From Nectonema munidae (lineage: Eukaryota; Nematomorpha; Nectonematoida; Nectonematidae): DNA of 64,000 nt. Below are positions 22,568-34,425 of the stretch, piece by piece (the first letter of the stretch is position 1; every line of letters begins with the position of its first letter). The translations under genes were made by a program, and so were the position numbers. Where the stretch lies: assembly GCA_030549495.1 (NCBI GenBank), contig JAUIRK010001041.1, positions 1,116,001 through 1,180,000 on the forward strand. The letters run 5' to 3'. Under the pieces are notes generated by a model that saw nothing but the letters and a program-made list of their open reading frames with translations, did not search any database and had not been told where the DNA came from.

Positions 22568-23368
22568 TAGGGTGACCAGACGTTCAGAAAAAGCCTGATT
22601 TGTCCGGATTTTTTCGAGAAAAAAATAATTCTGTCCGGTTATTTTTTGATCTTTAAAATGTCCGGATATTTAATTTTTTCAATTTGTTTCAATCTGAAAA
22701 TAAAATGTCGTATATTCTTCTTTTTTAACAAGTTTCTGATGCCCAAAAGAAAGTGTATTTTTAATCAAAGTCTTGCAAAAAAGTACGGATTTTTGAAAGA
22801 AAGAAAAAATAAAAGTGAAGTAGAATGTTTATTGTGTCAAAACTAGAAGAATTTTGAGAAGCTTAGAGAGCTATTTGACGAATATTGATTATTAACCAAA
22901 TTTTTAAATGAAGAAATAAAAAAGCCGGAGTTTTTGTCTTTATCAACTAATGAAAAATGGTTAAAGTTTTTCAAGAAACATCAAATACAAGAAAATTTTT
23001 CCGAACTTTCAATAATTGTTAGATATGTTTTTTCAATTCAAGCCCATAGTTCAAATCTGGAAAGAATTTTTTCAATGATGGAGCACCAATGGACCGATAA
23101 GAGAAATAATTTATCAATTGAAACTATAAGAAGTCTTCTTATCATAAATTATAATTTCAAAAAGTTAACTTGTGCTGAGTTTTATAGGTATCTTCTGAAG
23201 AATCAAGACCTTTTAAAAAGTATATCTTCTTCAGACAAGTATTGATTTTCTCTGCAAAATATATTTTTTTTAATTTTGCCTAATTTAGCATGTCCGGTTT
23301 TGTCCGGATTTTTTTCGTTGAAAATATTTTTATGTCCTCTTTTTTCTTTTTTTCATCTGGTAACGCTA
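22568..23368 (+). mobile_element. Internally deleted hAT element
   Basis: Ends are TAGGGTGACCAGACG and, inverted, TAGCGTTACCAGATG. The flanks GCATATGG (22560-22567) and GCATATCG (23369-23376) match at 7 of 8 positions, an aged hAT target duplication. Subterminal TTTGTCCGGATTTTTT motifs recur at both ends, as expected of transposase-binding sites. Only the two ends of the transposase gene remain. Confidence 0.85.
22739..23245 (+). pseudogene. hAT transposase, N- and C-termini fused by deletion
   Basis: A single frame, interrupted by two stops (after CLLCQN and after LFDEY), starts MPKRKCIFNQSLAKKYGFL and contains EVECLLCQ, the first half of a BED-like zinc finger. It passes directly to the C-terminal domain FVFSIQ-type sequence (VRYVFSIQAHSSNLERIFS), then WTDKRNNLSIETIRSLL and a SSDKY ending. 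The last blocks are the hAT dimerisation domain. The whole catalytic core is absent. Confidence 0.85.
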
Positions 23369-23376
23369 GCATATCG

Positions 23377-24211
23377 TGATGATAAAAAATGAGCGACATT
23401 CAAGCAATTGTAGTCAGGCATATTTTGATTGCAACACAATATTTAATGGTTGTGAAGAATTACAACTTGTGATTTCTGAGTATAGTGTAGAATAGTTTTT
23501 AGATTTATTTTTGTTACATAGTTTACGAAACAATAAATAATGGTAAAAGGATAGGTAAAAGTAGATTCTCATCTTTTTCGTTATGGGTGGCTTTAACGAT
23601 GAAACAATTATGAATATAATGTGAATAATGAATATATAACGAAAAGTATTATATCTAAAATAAAATATGGCTTTTTGATTTTGAAAAGGTTGGAAACAAA
23701 TTTTTAATCAATAAATGATGTTGAAATTATCATATAGATCTAGATTAACTTAATTTTTAAATCAATATTTATTAAAAATCGTTTTCATATTCAAATTCAA
23801 TATAAAATTTGCTACATTTTGACGTATCACACGTAATGATTCGACTTAATATGAGCAAAATAGCTTATTTAACCCTTAAAACATTGTATTTACTATATGG
23901 GTAAAAAGGTAGATTAACGCAAGCTATATTCCTTTCCATAATAAAGTGGTTTTAGCGATGCGCTAATTATACCTCTATTATTAAACTTGGTATTTTTTTT
24001 AAAAACATTGATAAAATTAATAAAGTGACAAAAGAATAAATTAACCTATACAGACCCGTTAAATAAAAATTATCCTTTTATTTTTTAATTATTTTTTTTT
24101 ACTTTTATTAAATATATGGGTGCCGGGTAATGTGATGTTGCCTAAAAAAATTACAAACTATATATATATATATATGGGCAATTATAAAACTTACAATATT
24201 AATAAATTCAA
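23377..24211. other. AT-rich DNA, no gene seen
   Basis: A TTAACCCTTAAAACA stretch at 23869 and CAGACCCGTTAA near 24050 resemble piggyBac ends but do not mirror each other. A short (TA)n tract lies at 24155-24172. Confidence 0.35.
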
Positions 24212-24402
24212 ATATAAAAAGTAAAAAATAGAAAAATTAAAAAACTTTTTGTCTCCATACATAAGCAAAAAAACATTACTTGTTATAAATTGGTGTTTAT
24301 AAATAAGGATGCAATATGACTTAAATTATTGAAAACTCATAACTTTTTTGCTTATGTAGGGAAGCAAAAGCGATTTTTCATTCTTTTATTTTCTATATTT
24401 GT
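24212..24402. mobile_element. Hairpin MITE
   Basis: Arms at about 24212-24272 and 24344-24402 pair: CCATACATAAGCAAAAAA on the left against TTTTTTGCTTATGTAGGG on the right. Flanking AAAATAGAAAAATT/ATTTTCTATATTT segments also pair. The interior is non-coding. Confidence 0.6.
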
Positions 24403-27059
24403 TTCTTGTTGTCTGTTTTATACAACAAATTAGATATAAAAATAACCAAATGACGTCTGGAATTTGATAATTAATTATTTTAATTTTTATATTTTGATAA
24501 TTATTTAAGAAATCAATGATGCCTTCCCAATTTTATATTATTTCTGTGTTATACATATTATTATATCCTTTATTTGTTAGACCTATTTGCCTCCTTTTAT
24601 TTTACATCATTTCCTATATACACTTAATAGTGAAACAGTAGCACCTATTAAACATCTATTTTCAATATTCCCTTTTGGTAAATGCCCCCTCAATTCTAAC
24701 CTTTCATGGTATACATATATCACTTTTTTTGTAAAATTTGGCTTTTAATATCTTTTTCAAAAATTGTCCAAATTTTTTGAAATTTTAATATAAGTTCCAT
24801 TTTTATATCTTAACAGCTATGCAAAGTTTGGTCAATTTATATTTTGTCGAAAAAAAGTTATAAGCGCTCAAAATTAGTTGCTTCTCGCTTCTTCAGCATA
24901 TAAAATGCCTTCGAAGCTTTGTCAAACTATCGATAAACTTCTAATATTCATTTTAGAAAAGTATTTGATTTTTGGTATGGCTATGCTTACATCCTTTTTT
25001 GACAAGTTTAACTGATTTTGATGAAAAAAATATTACAACTCGATAAAACATGCTAAAATTGAAATTTCACAAAAGTTGAAAATTTTAAGTCCGAGAACGA
25101 TATGTAGAGACCAAAATTTCATGAAAAATTTACTCAAAATAAAATTTTTACTAATTTAGACTAATCTAAACACATTTCATTTTCTTCTACTAATGAAAGA
25201 AATTAAATATTGTAAAAATTTGTTATATATCTTTTAAACACCCTACCCATTATTATTTAAAATTTTAACAAGCTGTGGGCTGGTGTATGTGTGTGTGTAT
25301 TATAGTACTCAACGACTACGCTTGTGTATCCACATAAAAAAATTTACTAGAAGGGTGGCTGCAGATAGAAAAATTTTGATTTGGAAGTTGGAAGGGAGGG
25401 GTGAGAGATTTGAGAACATTTCGATGTTTTTTCTATTTCTTAGGAATCAAACTGAAGTATTGAAAAGATTGTAAGATGATAAAAAAAAATTAAAAATAAT
25501 TTAAATCGAAATTGGATTTTTATAATCTTTCGATCCTGTAACACAGCTGAAACCTAATAAAATTAATGTTTTGTAGGCCCAATGGTCTATCCCGTCAATT
25601 GTTGTGAGCTTAATAGTTAATTTACATAAAAATTAACTAATAAAGCTCGTAGGGCAAAAAAATTATTTTGTTGGAACTGCGAGTACATACGTAATTTATT
25701 TTGAGAGTATGGGCAGGTGGTACGCGTCAATTTTTCGGGTGTGGGTGCTTTAGATACTGGAAAAATCTAATTCACGCCCATATTTGGCTATTGATTTTTC
25801 CTATAATGATAATTTTGAAAAAGATAATATAGATCTTCATGTGAATATATATTATAAATATTAACATATATACACATTGTTTGCTCCACTTTATTACCTT
25901 TGTGAACTCTCTTTTTTTTATAAATAAAATTCTTTCTCTCTAATAAATTTTTCTATTACAAGACTCGTGTGTACATATGAATGTGTGTATTTGTTTTGTA
26001 TTTGTGTGACTGTTCGTGTATGTGTGAGTAAGCGTGTGTGCGTGTTTCTTCCTGAAAAGATGGTCACCTTCTTATAAAAAGATATTTTAAGTAAAGCAGC
26101 CTAACTTAATTTTTCTTTATAATAAGTTGATAGGAGAAGTAGACAGAGAAAACCAAAACATCATAATAAATCAAATTAAATTAACATCATATTAAATTAT
26201 TCCTCTTAAAAAAGCTTAGGTTCCTTTTATTCTATTTGCTTTAGATGCAGCGTTTAGAGTCATTCTGAAAAAATCTCTGAATATAGTAAAATTAAGACTC
26301 TTGTCAACTTTTTATTTTCAAAAAGTTGACAACGCTTATTCATATTGGGAATTGTGAGAAACCACGCTCTTTAAAAACATTAAATAAAATTTCACTTGCA
26401 TAGAAAGTTACAAAAAAGAATATAAGAATAGCTTAAATCTATCGTTTTTGATAAGCGCATGCAACACCAGAAACGGAACGTTTTGTTATTTGTAGATAAG
26501 CTCATAGTCATAAAAAGATATAAATCTTAACATTAATGATCCTATGATAGACTATGACTTGCGCTAAATTGTTACTAATTTATATGCCATCGAAAAACTT
26601 AATGATAGGAAACTGATTTGATTCAGAATTTTGCTAATGACAATTTATGAAGTTTAGAATGTTACTTGAAGTAGACACTGAACCCATTAGAACCATATGT
26701 TTAGTCAAAGATGCTTCTGAGGGGTTAAATCTGGCATACCAGCTAAATTCACAATGTAAATATATTTTTCTAGATTTGTTCCTTCTTCTGCATAAATGAT
26801 GAAGATCAGTGGTTTAAACTACAATACTCACAACTCTTAAAAAGTTAGATAGGAGTTCCAATTGTTTATTATATAATTGGCCTTTTTTTTTAAATATTTA
26901 TGATAATTTTTACAAAAACTTGAGTTAATTCAAAAAATATAATGTAATGGATTTCTATATGGGTGTATTAAAAAATAACTATCTGAACTCTTTAATCTTT
27001 TAAAAATGTTAAATACAATAAATTATAATATTTTTATTATTTAATTTTTTTGGTGTATA
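24403..27059. other. Intergenic AT-rich DNA upstream of the oxidoreductase
   Basis: No coding region is supported. A TG-rich, partly alternating stretch lies at about 25965-26046. The promoter and any untranslated first exon of the gene at 27104 should be here. The sequence TTTGGTGTATAG ending at 27060 could be a splice acceptor for such an upstream exon, but no donor or TATA element can be singled out. Confidence 0.35.
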
Positions 27060-27103
27060 GTCATCGTCCAATTTATTTGATCCAAGATTAATCTTTTCCA
27101 AAA

Positions 27104-27389
27104 ATGAATCCAATAACTGAAGTCGCTAGTTGTCCTTCTCTGGCTGATCGAAATCGCTGTCAAGATAAGCATTTCATGAGATCTATTAAATTAGGCAGTA
27201 CCAAAAAATTGCGTTCTTTAAGTATTTCAAGTGTTGATTATGTTGAATACCAAGAAGATCCAATCCCAGATGTTCCTTCTAACGGAGCTAGGATTAAAGT
27301 CCTTTTTGCCGGTGCATGCTATTTTGATGAACCTAATTCCCCTCCTCCTAGTTCTGTTGCTGGCATTAAAGATGGTTCACTTTTTTCAG
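27104..27389 (+). CDS. MDR-superfamily oxidoreductase, exon 1
   Basis: Encodes residues 1-95 and the first base of codon 96. The start at 27104 (AAAAATGA context) follows an in-frame stop-rich region. Residues 44-70 form the first beta strands of the GroES-like fold (VDYVEYQEDPIPDV, then ARIKVLFAGACYFDE). Cys72 lies where zinc-type dehydrogenases have the first catalytic-zinc ligand. The exon ends SLFSG with donor G|GTATAT (intron starts at 27390), phase 1. Residues 1-43 are a Ser/Lys-rich leader that I do not recognise; it could be an N-terminal extension. Reading through the donor gives only a short nonsense tail, which supports splicing to 38639. Confidence 0.82.
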
Positions 27390-27967
27390 GTATATATTTT
27401 TTTTTACAAAGGAGGAATAGTTTCCTCCCAAACTCATTTCATCATATAGTGACCGTTCACTGATGCACACTTTTTCTTTATTTCAAGGCACTTTTATATT
27501 GAATTACTTACCTCTTCTTTGGTTTAATTGCGTAAATTATTATTTAGGCAAATTTTTATGAATTAGTTGTATATAGAATATTGGTCAAACTGATTTTTAA
27601 CGCTCCATTATTGTTAAATATTTTTTAATCATGTGTCTTTTAGTAGTTCAATGTTGAAACTTATTGATAATGGAGTTAAAGAGATTAGCTTTGAATTTCC
27701 TATTGGTATAGTCCAAAATGATATTTAGCTTTACTTTTATGTGGGTGTTTTTACTTTATAATATGAAGACAGTAACGTAGATAGTCTTTCGAATATGGGG
27801 TAGCAAGAAACGATTTTATAGTTGTAAGCGAATTCTACTATATATAATATATATAAAGTTAACTTAATTTAAAGAGGAATAGAAAAAATTACTTACAAAT
27901 TTTCTTCTACTTTTATCTAGTAGTCATTTTCTAGTCAAAATAGTATAATTTTTAACTCTACACAGAA
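27390..27967. other. Start of the large intron, no repeats recognised
   Basis: AT-rich intronic DNA between the exon 1 donor and a hAT-type insertion. It holds no second exon with MDR similarity. Confidence 0.5.
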
Positions 27968-28226
27968 CTATAAGGCAGGAGCGCACATCCTCAAAATTAT
28001 TTGAGGGGGGGGGGGCTAAATTTCTTTGTTGCAATTGTAAAAATTAGTGGTCTGGAAATACCACGGGAGACCAAATATTCAAGCAATCCTTTAAAATATA
28101 GTGTATTCAGCGCATACCTAAAGTCCTAAATTTATAAGACTACTTTATATATTTTTTTACAAAATTGGTGAATTTAAATACTATACTTCAAGCGAAAATA
28201 TTTAAATTAAATTTGCATATCGAATA

Positions 28227-28731
28227 TGGCGCGCAGAAAAATGCCCCCAATTAAATAGTAGGAAAAAATACCCCCGAAAAAAATATCCAAATTTAAAATT
28301 AGGAAAAAATGGCCAACACATAAAATTTCAATAAATTATTAATTAAAATTAAAAAAATTTTTTTTTAAAAGATATGTCAAATAAAGATTTTTTTGTAAAA
28401 AAAACAAAAAGTCAACTTTTCATCTAAAACATTTAAAATTAAATTAAATTAAACTAAAAAACTCAGCATACGACAATTTTTTAAATACAAAAAAAAATTA
28501 TAAAATAGCAAATATTTTTGGACTTTGTCTGTATCAGAACACTTTCTAAATATAATTTGTATTTTAACTGATTTTAAGAATACATTCCCACAAATTTGCA
28601 CCTTTGCTATTGTTTTCAAGAACTTTATAAAGAAAAAAACCCTATAGATTTAAGAAATTTAGCGTTTCAAAATATTTATATAATTAAAAAATCCTGAAAA
28701 TCAAAAATTAGGTGCATTTTTACCTACAACC
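28227..28731. repeat. Possible inverted-repeat unit inside the hAT-type element
   Basis: ATGGCGCGCAGAAAAATGCCCCCAATT-like sequence at about 28227 is imperfectly mirrored at about 28705-28731 (AATTAGGTGCATTTTTACC then CAACCAT). The match is partial, and the interior is A-rich and non-coding. It may be an older insertion or the element's own subterminal repeats. Confidence 0.3.
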
Positions 28732-29067
28732 ATCGAATATAGACTAGTTTAAAAAAATTCAAAATTGTTAAGGGGTGGAATAGCATTTGAAAAATGAAGT
28801 AGTCTACCAGGCACATTACAGGAATTGATGAAATGATATTTGATTCATTGAGAAAACAAATAACTAGATTAAAAACTAAATTGATACAAGCTACAAAAAG
28901 TAAAATAACTTTTAACATTTTGCAATGATTTGCCTTTTATAATAACTTTTAAGGAAAAAAGTCTATCAGAAAAAGTTATAGAGCTTCAAAAAAACTAAAA
29001 AAAATTTTAGAGCAAACTTAAGTTTTTTGAAAACTAATTTGACGTATCCCCTACAGCATGCTCTATG

Positions 29068-29225
29068 GGTGGCATGGCAGGTTGGCTGAGATGATAGACT
29101 CCGCACGGAAGCCTCTGGATTCGATTCCTCATCGATACGAATTTGTTCATAGTTTGACATAAGCGGTACATCAGTGCCTTGTCAATGAAAATACACCCGC
29201 TGCACCTTGCCTTTTACTCAAAATT
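29068..29225 (+). mobile_element. tRNA-derived SINE, copy 2
   Basis: The head has an A-box-like TGGCTGAGATGATAGACTC and a B box GGATTCGATTCCTC. The body has CATAGTTTGACATAAGCGG followed by TACATCAGTGCCTTGTCAATGA, the same core as copies at 10342, 35515 and 47735. A frame opposite the head (28966-29160) is a by-product. Confidence 0.78.
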
Positions 29226-29446
29226 GAAAAATTTGCTACATAATTAACATAAGAGAGAGGAAACAAAATAAACTAATAAAGCAATTTTCACTATTTTGAA
29301 ATGGAACCGTCTGTTCTTAGAATAATTTCAAAATAATAGGAGGCATAAAGAATTAGAGTTTATTTGATATTTTCAAGTTTTTATAAGGAGCAAAAGCCAA
29401 CATTTAAGTAGCTAACCCTTATAATTAAAAAATTATTTAAACTAAC

Positions 29447-29863
29447 GGTCGACAGACATTTCCCCCCATAGATAATTCGCCCCATAGACAATTTACCCTC
29501 TTGACAAATTGTCTCAGGCTATTTGTTTCATCCATCTTTGCTTATTATGTGTAAAATTATTAAAAAATTTTATATTCTTGTTTATTTTATCTCTATTAAA
29601 TTATTTCAAATTAATCATTTTATATCTTAATTTTTTAGAATTGTTCATGAGACAAAATGTCTTATGAAAATAACGGGGCGAATTGTCCATGAAACAAAAT
29701 GTCTTATGAAAATAATGAGGCGAATTGTTCAGGGGACGAACTGTCTTATGAAAATAATGGGGCGAATTGTCCATGGGACGAACTGTCTTATGAAAATAAT
29801 GGGGCGAATTGTCCATGGGACGAACTCTCTTATGAAAATAATGGGGCGAAATGTCCGAGGACC
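29447..29863. mobile_element. MITE with 42-bp tandem repeats and long inverted ends
   Basis: Flanked by AAACTAAC on both sides (29439-29446 and 29864-29871), a perfect 8-bp target duplication (a 9th base differs). The ends begin GGTCGACAGACATTTC and, inverted, GGTCCTCGGACATTTCGCCCC. The right side carries about 5.5 copies of a 42-bp unit (29637-29863) containing TCTTATGAAAATAATGGGGC and GAATTGTCCATGGGACGAAC. The left arm has shorter related motifs (AATTCGCCCCATAGACAATT). The array leaves two opposing frames open, which explains the repetitive ORFs here. The architecture resembles the element at 3815-4472, and Mutator-like origin is inferred. Confidence 0.8.
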
Positions 29864-30368
29864 AAACTAACATAAATAAAGTATACGAGAAAAGAAAATC
29901 ATTGCGTTTTTTTGAATATTTCTGTCTACAAATAAAATTCTGACAGCTGTCATAAATAGATCAAGTTCATTTTTAACAACTGAAACATTTTGTTTCGATA
30001 TTATATTTTTATTATAATAATCAACAAATTTTCTTAAAAAAAATGATTTAATTAATTATGTACAGTGTTACTTATAAAATTTAACAATCGAACATTATAA
30101 AAATATCTCTGCTCAAATATTAAGCGAATAGAGTATTCTTGCTTTTAGGCTTAATAGATAGTCAAAATATTCATTCCCAAATAACTATTGAAAAAAATTT
30201 CTTGACTTGAAAAAATTAAAGTTTTCAAATGTAACAAACGTAGTGATAAAGATTAAGTGACTTTTGTTGCAAAAAAATTCTTAGCGCGAGTCTAACAATA
30301 TTCATTGATATAAAATTGTAACGATTGAAAACTATTTTAATTTAACTCTAAATGCAAATTAGACAGAA

Positions 30369-30559
30369 GCAGTGGTGTAGCCAAAAAAAGTTGATAGAAG
30401 GGACACAATTTAAAAACAAAAAACTTGCGCAACATTATTTATACTTTCTTGATCCTTTCATTGGAGAAATTTTCAAAACGCATAAGATGAATGGGGGCAC
30501 CATGCGGTACATAGGAGTGTGGGCACGGCCCCTCATGCCCCAGCCTAGCTACGTCACCA
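30369..30559. mobile_element. Probable hAT-type MITE
   Basis: CAGTGGTGTAGCCAAAA at the left is mirrored by CCTAGCTACGTCACCAG at the right (inverted CTGGTGACGTAGCTAGG). CAGTGGTGTAGC-type ends are common in hAT elements. The flanks show no convincing 8-bp duplication. The interior holds a less AT-rich stretch (30490-30545). Confidence 0.5.
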
Positions 30560-30781
30560 GAGCTGAATGAGATAGGAGAGCTTAACAAGAGAAGAGGGCT
30601 TGAATGAAAGAAGAGAGCTTGAGTGAATGATTGAGTTTTAGCAGAGGAAGCGGAAGAGAAAAACAGAGGAGACAAAAAGAGAAATAGAATCACTGTGACA
30701 GATGAGAAAATCTAGTGGATCATCAACATGCGTTTGCTAAAAATACTATCCCTCCCCCGGATGTGCGCCCCTGTTATAAGG

Positions 30782-31854
30782 TAATTAGCACTTCTTGATT
30801 TGATTTCATAAACACTCTACCAGTGTTGTATAGAGCTTGAATAATCCGAGAATTTGAATATATCTGATTTAAAAAAAGTTCTATTTTTTACCCCTAAAAT
30901 TAAAATATTGATTTATTATTTCAATTCTTTAGTGATTTTTGATAATGAGAATATTATTTTTAGCTTTAATTTATAATTTTTCAAATTGGATACAAATAAT
31001 GAAATCTAAATTTTTATTTGTATTGTGTGCTCAATTTGAGCTTCTGTAGATTTGAGTTTTGTAAGTACTTTGAGTGCATGTTCGATTTTTGTAATTACTT
31101 GAAATTATGATTGTGGAATTTAAAAGAAATATATACCCCTACGATTCTTAAAATTTCGACTTCGACTCCTAATACTTAACACTAATTTTTAACGTCTACT
31201 AAAGAAAGATCACTCCATATGCTTAAAAAAATAACACCATTGCTTCAAGTCTGAGCAGGATTTTTTAAGTACTTGGAATCAGAGCTTGACGTTTTACTCT
31301 CTGACTTTGAAGCCCTTGTAATTATATCAAAAATATAGTTCTCATGTAAAAAATGGCATACTATAAAATTTTGATATAAGAGAAAATTTTTCCTGTCATA
31401 TTAAGTTTCTCTATTCTTGATGCTTTAACAGTAAAAGGAGAAGCTTACACAGTAGGGGGAGTACTGTGGGCACTCAATATGTTTTCATATATCAGAGCGC
31501 CAGGACACTATAAATTTAGAAAATATGTGTTCAGAAGGGCGAGTTCAAATGGCTCATTCAACATTTTAGCCAAAAAAAATCGTCTTTAAAAAATTTACTC
31601 TGAAGTGAAAAGATGTCAAAATCTTTCACCTTTTTAAACTTTATTCCATTTAAGTTCAATTCCTCAAAATTTTGTTATACAAATTCTTAAGAATTGATTT
31701 ACCTATTCTTTTATTTTGAGTCTTTAATTCTGAAGAATATGTGATCTTTCAACTAAGGTTTGTGATTAGAAAAAATTCTTCTTAGTTGAATTTTTTTCTA
31801 CATTAAATTCTTATGTAAAAAAACAGTTTTCCAAAAAATATTTGAATATTTGTT
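30782..31854. other. Intronic AT-rich DNA, no feature seen
   Basis: Nothing coding or repetitive could be supported. The sequence at 31440-31500 is mildly GC-richer. Confidence 0.45.
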
Positions 31855-32235
31855 TAACCCGTTAGTAGTACATATTGATCCAATTTTGGACACTATTATT
31901 AACAATCCATTTTTATAAAATCTTAAAAATATTTTACGAGAATGTTATTCATTTAGTTTTCCTTGTACTAAAAACTATAAATATCTTTAAAACGTGTTTG
32001 AATAGATAATGAAAAAAAATTTTTTATGATTCATACTGAACAATTAAAAAATTGATCCTGGAAAAAAATTTTAAAGTTTCAATTTTTGATATAGTATAAA
32101 AACGAATAGAAAAAGCATATAATTTATAAATTTTATAAAAAATTATAAATAATTCTTGAAAATGTAAAAAATATATTTTGTTTTGCGTTAAAATTTGATG
32201 TCCATTTTTGGATCATTGGACCCTAGACGTGTATA
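31855..32235. mobile_element. Possible degraded piggyBac-type MITE
   Basis: The left TTAACCCGTTAGTAGTACAT is followed by TTGATCCAATTTTGGACA. Near 32203-32222, GTCCATTTTTGGATCATTGG mirrors the latter. A TTAA plus CCC start is piggyBac-like, but the right TTAA is missing. The interior is A-rich. Confidence 0.4.
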
Positions 32236-32888
32236 GTTACAATGTTGATTCAGCGAATCTGTTATTTATAAATGTCCTGTAAAAAAGTATATTTCTACCG
32301 CGATAAAAAACGTAAATTAAGCACCACTATATTTGGGCATTCATTCCTCATACGCCATTCAGCCCGAAAGTTGAAACCGTGAGGCTTATGATCTATGCAA
32401 ACATAACAACACAACATGTGATAATAATTAATGGAATATTTTTTCAATTTTATTTCTATCACTAGTATAACTTTTCATCAGTTTTATTGATGATTTGTTA
32501 TTTGACCAGTCTGTCTCTGTTATTATTTTTGATTCTTGTTTTAACTATTTTGCGTCTGTTTTTGTGTCTCTACTTTTTCCATTCCGTTTTGGAAAATTAG
32601 TGAAGTTGTTTTATCTTTTAACCCTCGCACTACGGACTCTATGTATTTTTTCCGCAAAAGTATTTACAAGATTATTATCGGAAAACTTTCAATGGGAAAG
32701 TTCAATAAAAATAGTATCTAAACTTATAAAAAATGCTTCTTAAGGCACTGGAAAGAAAAAAATTTAACATTACCTAAAAAGCTCTGTGAATTTTCATTTT
32801 TTCTCATTTTTGTACCTTGAAAAATAAATTATTTATAGATGGCGTTAAACTTAAAATGGCAAAAAAATTTATTATAAGAAATCAAAGT

Positions 32889-34425
32889 TTATACACAATT
32901 AGGGCAAGCAGTTTTAGAATGAATCTTACAAACAAAATTCGAGCATATGGAACATTTTTTTGTTGTTTTGTTTTTTTTAGAAAGACAAACAGAGCAGACA
33001 CCTTTTTTGGAAGTTGTTTGTTCTTCTGTCGCAGCTTTCGAAAAACCATAAACAGACAGTAGGTACTTAACTTGGATTGGCAATTCAGAAATGTTGGATC
33101 TTACCTTCATACACTCTTCTGCCAAAAGAAAAGACAGCTTTTTTAAAAAAACTTTACGTCCACTTTGCTTCGAACTCGGGAACGATTGAGGCGAGTTGTA
33201 TCTTGCAACAACCCATGTGTTCAAAGCAACTATGTCCAAGTAGTTGCAAAAAGTAGCTAGAGTCCATCTTCTACATGGCTTCTTTAATCGATAGCTTCTG
33301 ATCATTTTATTGCCGACATCAACTCCCGATTTGTATTTGTTGTAGCAGAGCAAACTTTGTGATTTTGAGTGCTCGCCATATGTTGTTATGTTTTTGTGTT
33401 GAGATGACAAGAGGTACACGACTTTGAAGTTATTGCGAGCATGTTTTCTTGGTATGTACGCAGAAAGTGAAGCATATTCAGAATAAATAACACGACTTTC
33501 ACATTCCGCGAGGCGAAGTCCTTTCAAGTGGTTAGGCTTAAAAATCGTAGGAACAAATCGTCTGTTCCCATTGACAGTGCCACAAAGGGATATATCTCTA
33601 TCGTGGCACCAGACAGCCAGCTCATGACTGGTAAAAAACCTGTCAGTAAAAACGCCACAACCAGATGGAATCTTTGAGTCTTGTATAAGTCTTTTTGAAA
33701 TATTCAAGGCTGAAAAATGTGAATTTCCCATACCAGGTATATAGAGTTCGGGCATCATATAAAAAAAATATTCTGCATCATTTATATGATAACATTTTAG
33801 ACCGTAGTGCCCAGGTTTCTTAGGATCATATATTTTCAACCTGCATTTCCTTTGAAGCTGATAAGTTGCTCATCTATTGTTACATGTGAATGAGGAGTCC
33901 AGTACTTTGAGAAAACATTGCGGAAGTGATCATGTACTTTCCTGATCGGACTCAATTTATCTCCAACATCTCTTTGTGTTTTGTCATCAAAAGTGATGAA
34001 AAGATGAATGAGTGTAAACATGTCCCTTCCCAAGCTGGCTCTTAGAAATGGAATTCCAAAATTAGAAAACAAATCACAAATGGCAACTTTCTGGTCTCCA
34101 CTTTGGCCAATATAAAGTAAGCTAGCAAAGTACGAGAGATGATGAATTTCAAAATTCTTATAACAATGAGCCAATCCTCGATGTTTAGGGTTTTCAGATC
34201 TGAAAAAATAGTTTCGATATTTAAAATAAAGAATATATAAGCAAAACTTACTCGAAGTTGGTTTTTAGTTTTGCAGCTGTCATTTCATAGATATATGAAA
34301 TCAAATTCACATCAAAAAAAAGTTTGAATATGAACAGAATGTCGTCAGTTTCATTATCAAGTAGAAAAAATTGTTGAATTATTCTGCTCAAAGAAGCATT
34401 CCTTAGGAATGTATAAAAATAGATA
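32889..34425 (-). pseudogene. piggyBac transposase C (intron-containing)
   Basis: The 5' part (about 34425-34252) reads LFIFKLFFDVNLISYIYEM and ends at donor GTAAGT. Intron 34200-34251 (52 bp, phase 2) ends TTTTTTCAG. The next block, 34199-33836, has HCYKNFEIHHLSYFASLLY and the first catalytic region VTIDEQLISFKG. After loss of one base near 33842, the frame continues to 32889: LKIYDPKKPGHYG, second acidic site GVFTDRFFTSHEL, TVNGNRRFVP, VVYLLSSQH, third acidic site YNKYKSGVDVGNK. The C-terminal tail is a cysteine/histidine zinc-binding domain (CSVCLSKKNKTTKKCSICSN, then CKIH and CPNC). All three DDD sites are kept. The acidic N-terminus seen in copy E is missing or out of frame. Confidence 0.92.
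34200..34251 (-). other. Intron in piggyBac C transposase
   Basis: On the minus strand, donor GTAAGT follows AACTTCGA and acceptor TTTTTTCAG precedes ATCTGAAAAC. The intron is 52 bp, phase 2, with stops in frame if unspliced. The same site and phase carry an intron in copy E (43207-43396), so it is ancestral to both. Confidence 0.82.

Larger units (their letters stand above)
27976..30773. mobile_element. hAT-type element (2.8 kb) with nested insertions
   Basis: The left end CAGGAGCGCACATCC and right end (inverted) CAGGGGCGCACATCC are flanked by CTATAAGG (27968-27975) and TTATAAGG (30774-30781), a 7-of-8 match for an 8-bp duplication. Subterminal G- and C-runs are mirrored (TTGAGGGGGGG against CCCTCCCCC). 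No transposase coding remains. A SINE (29068), a tandem-repeat MITE (29447) and possibly a second hAT MITE (30369) lie inside, explaining much of its length. It sits in the oxidoreductase intron. Confidence 0.72.

Noticed and set aside
23860-24060. Possible piggyBac ends (TTAACCCTTAAAACA and CCCGTTAA)
   Set aside because: The two sequences are not inverted copies of each other and no transposase similarity lies nearby.
29601-29873. Opposing repetitive frames with NSPHYFHK- and MKIMGRIVHG-type repeats
   Set aside because: A 42-bp tandem array, divisible by three, keeps frames open on both strands. It is MITE sequence and not a repeat protein.
30439-30693. 84-residue minus-strand Ser/Leu-rich frame
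   Set aside because: It spans the edge of a hAT-type MITE and a purine-rich tract, and its composition explains the open frame.
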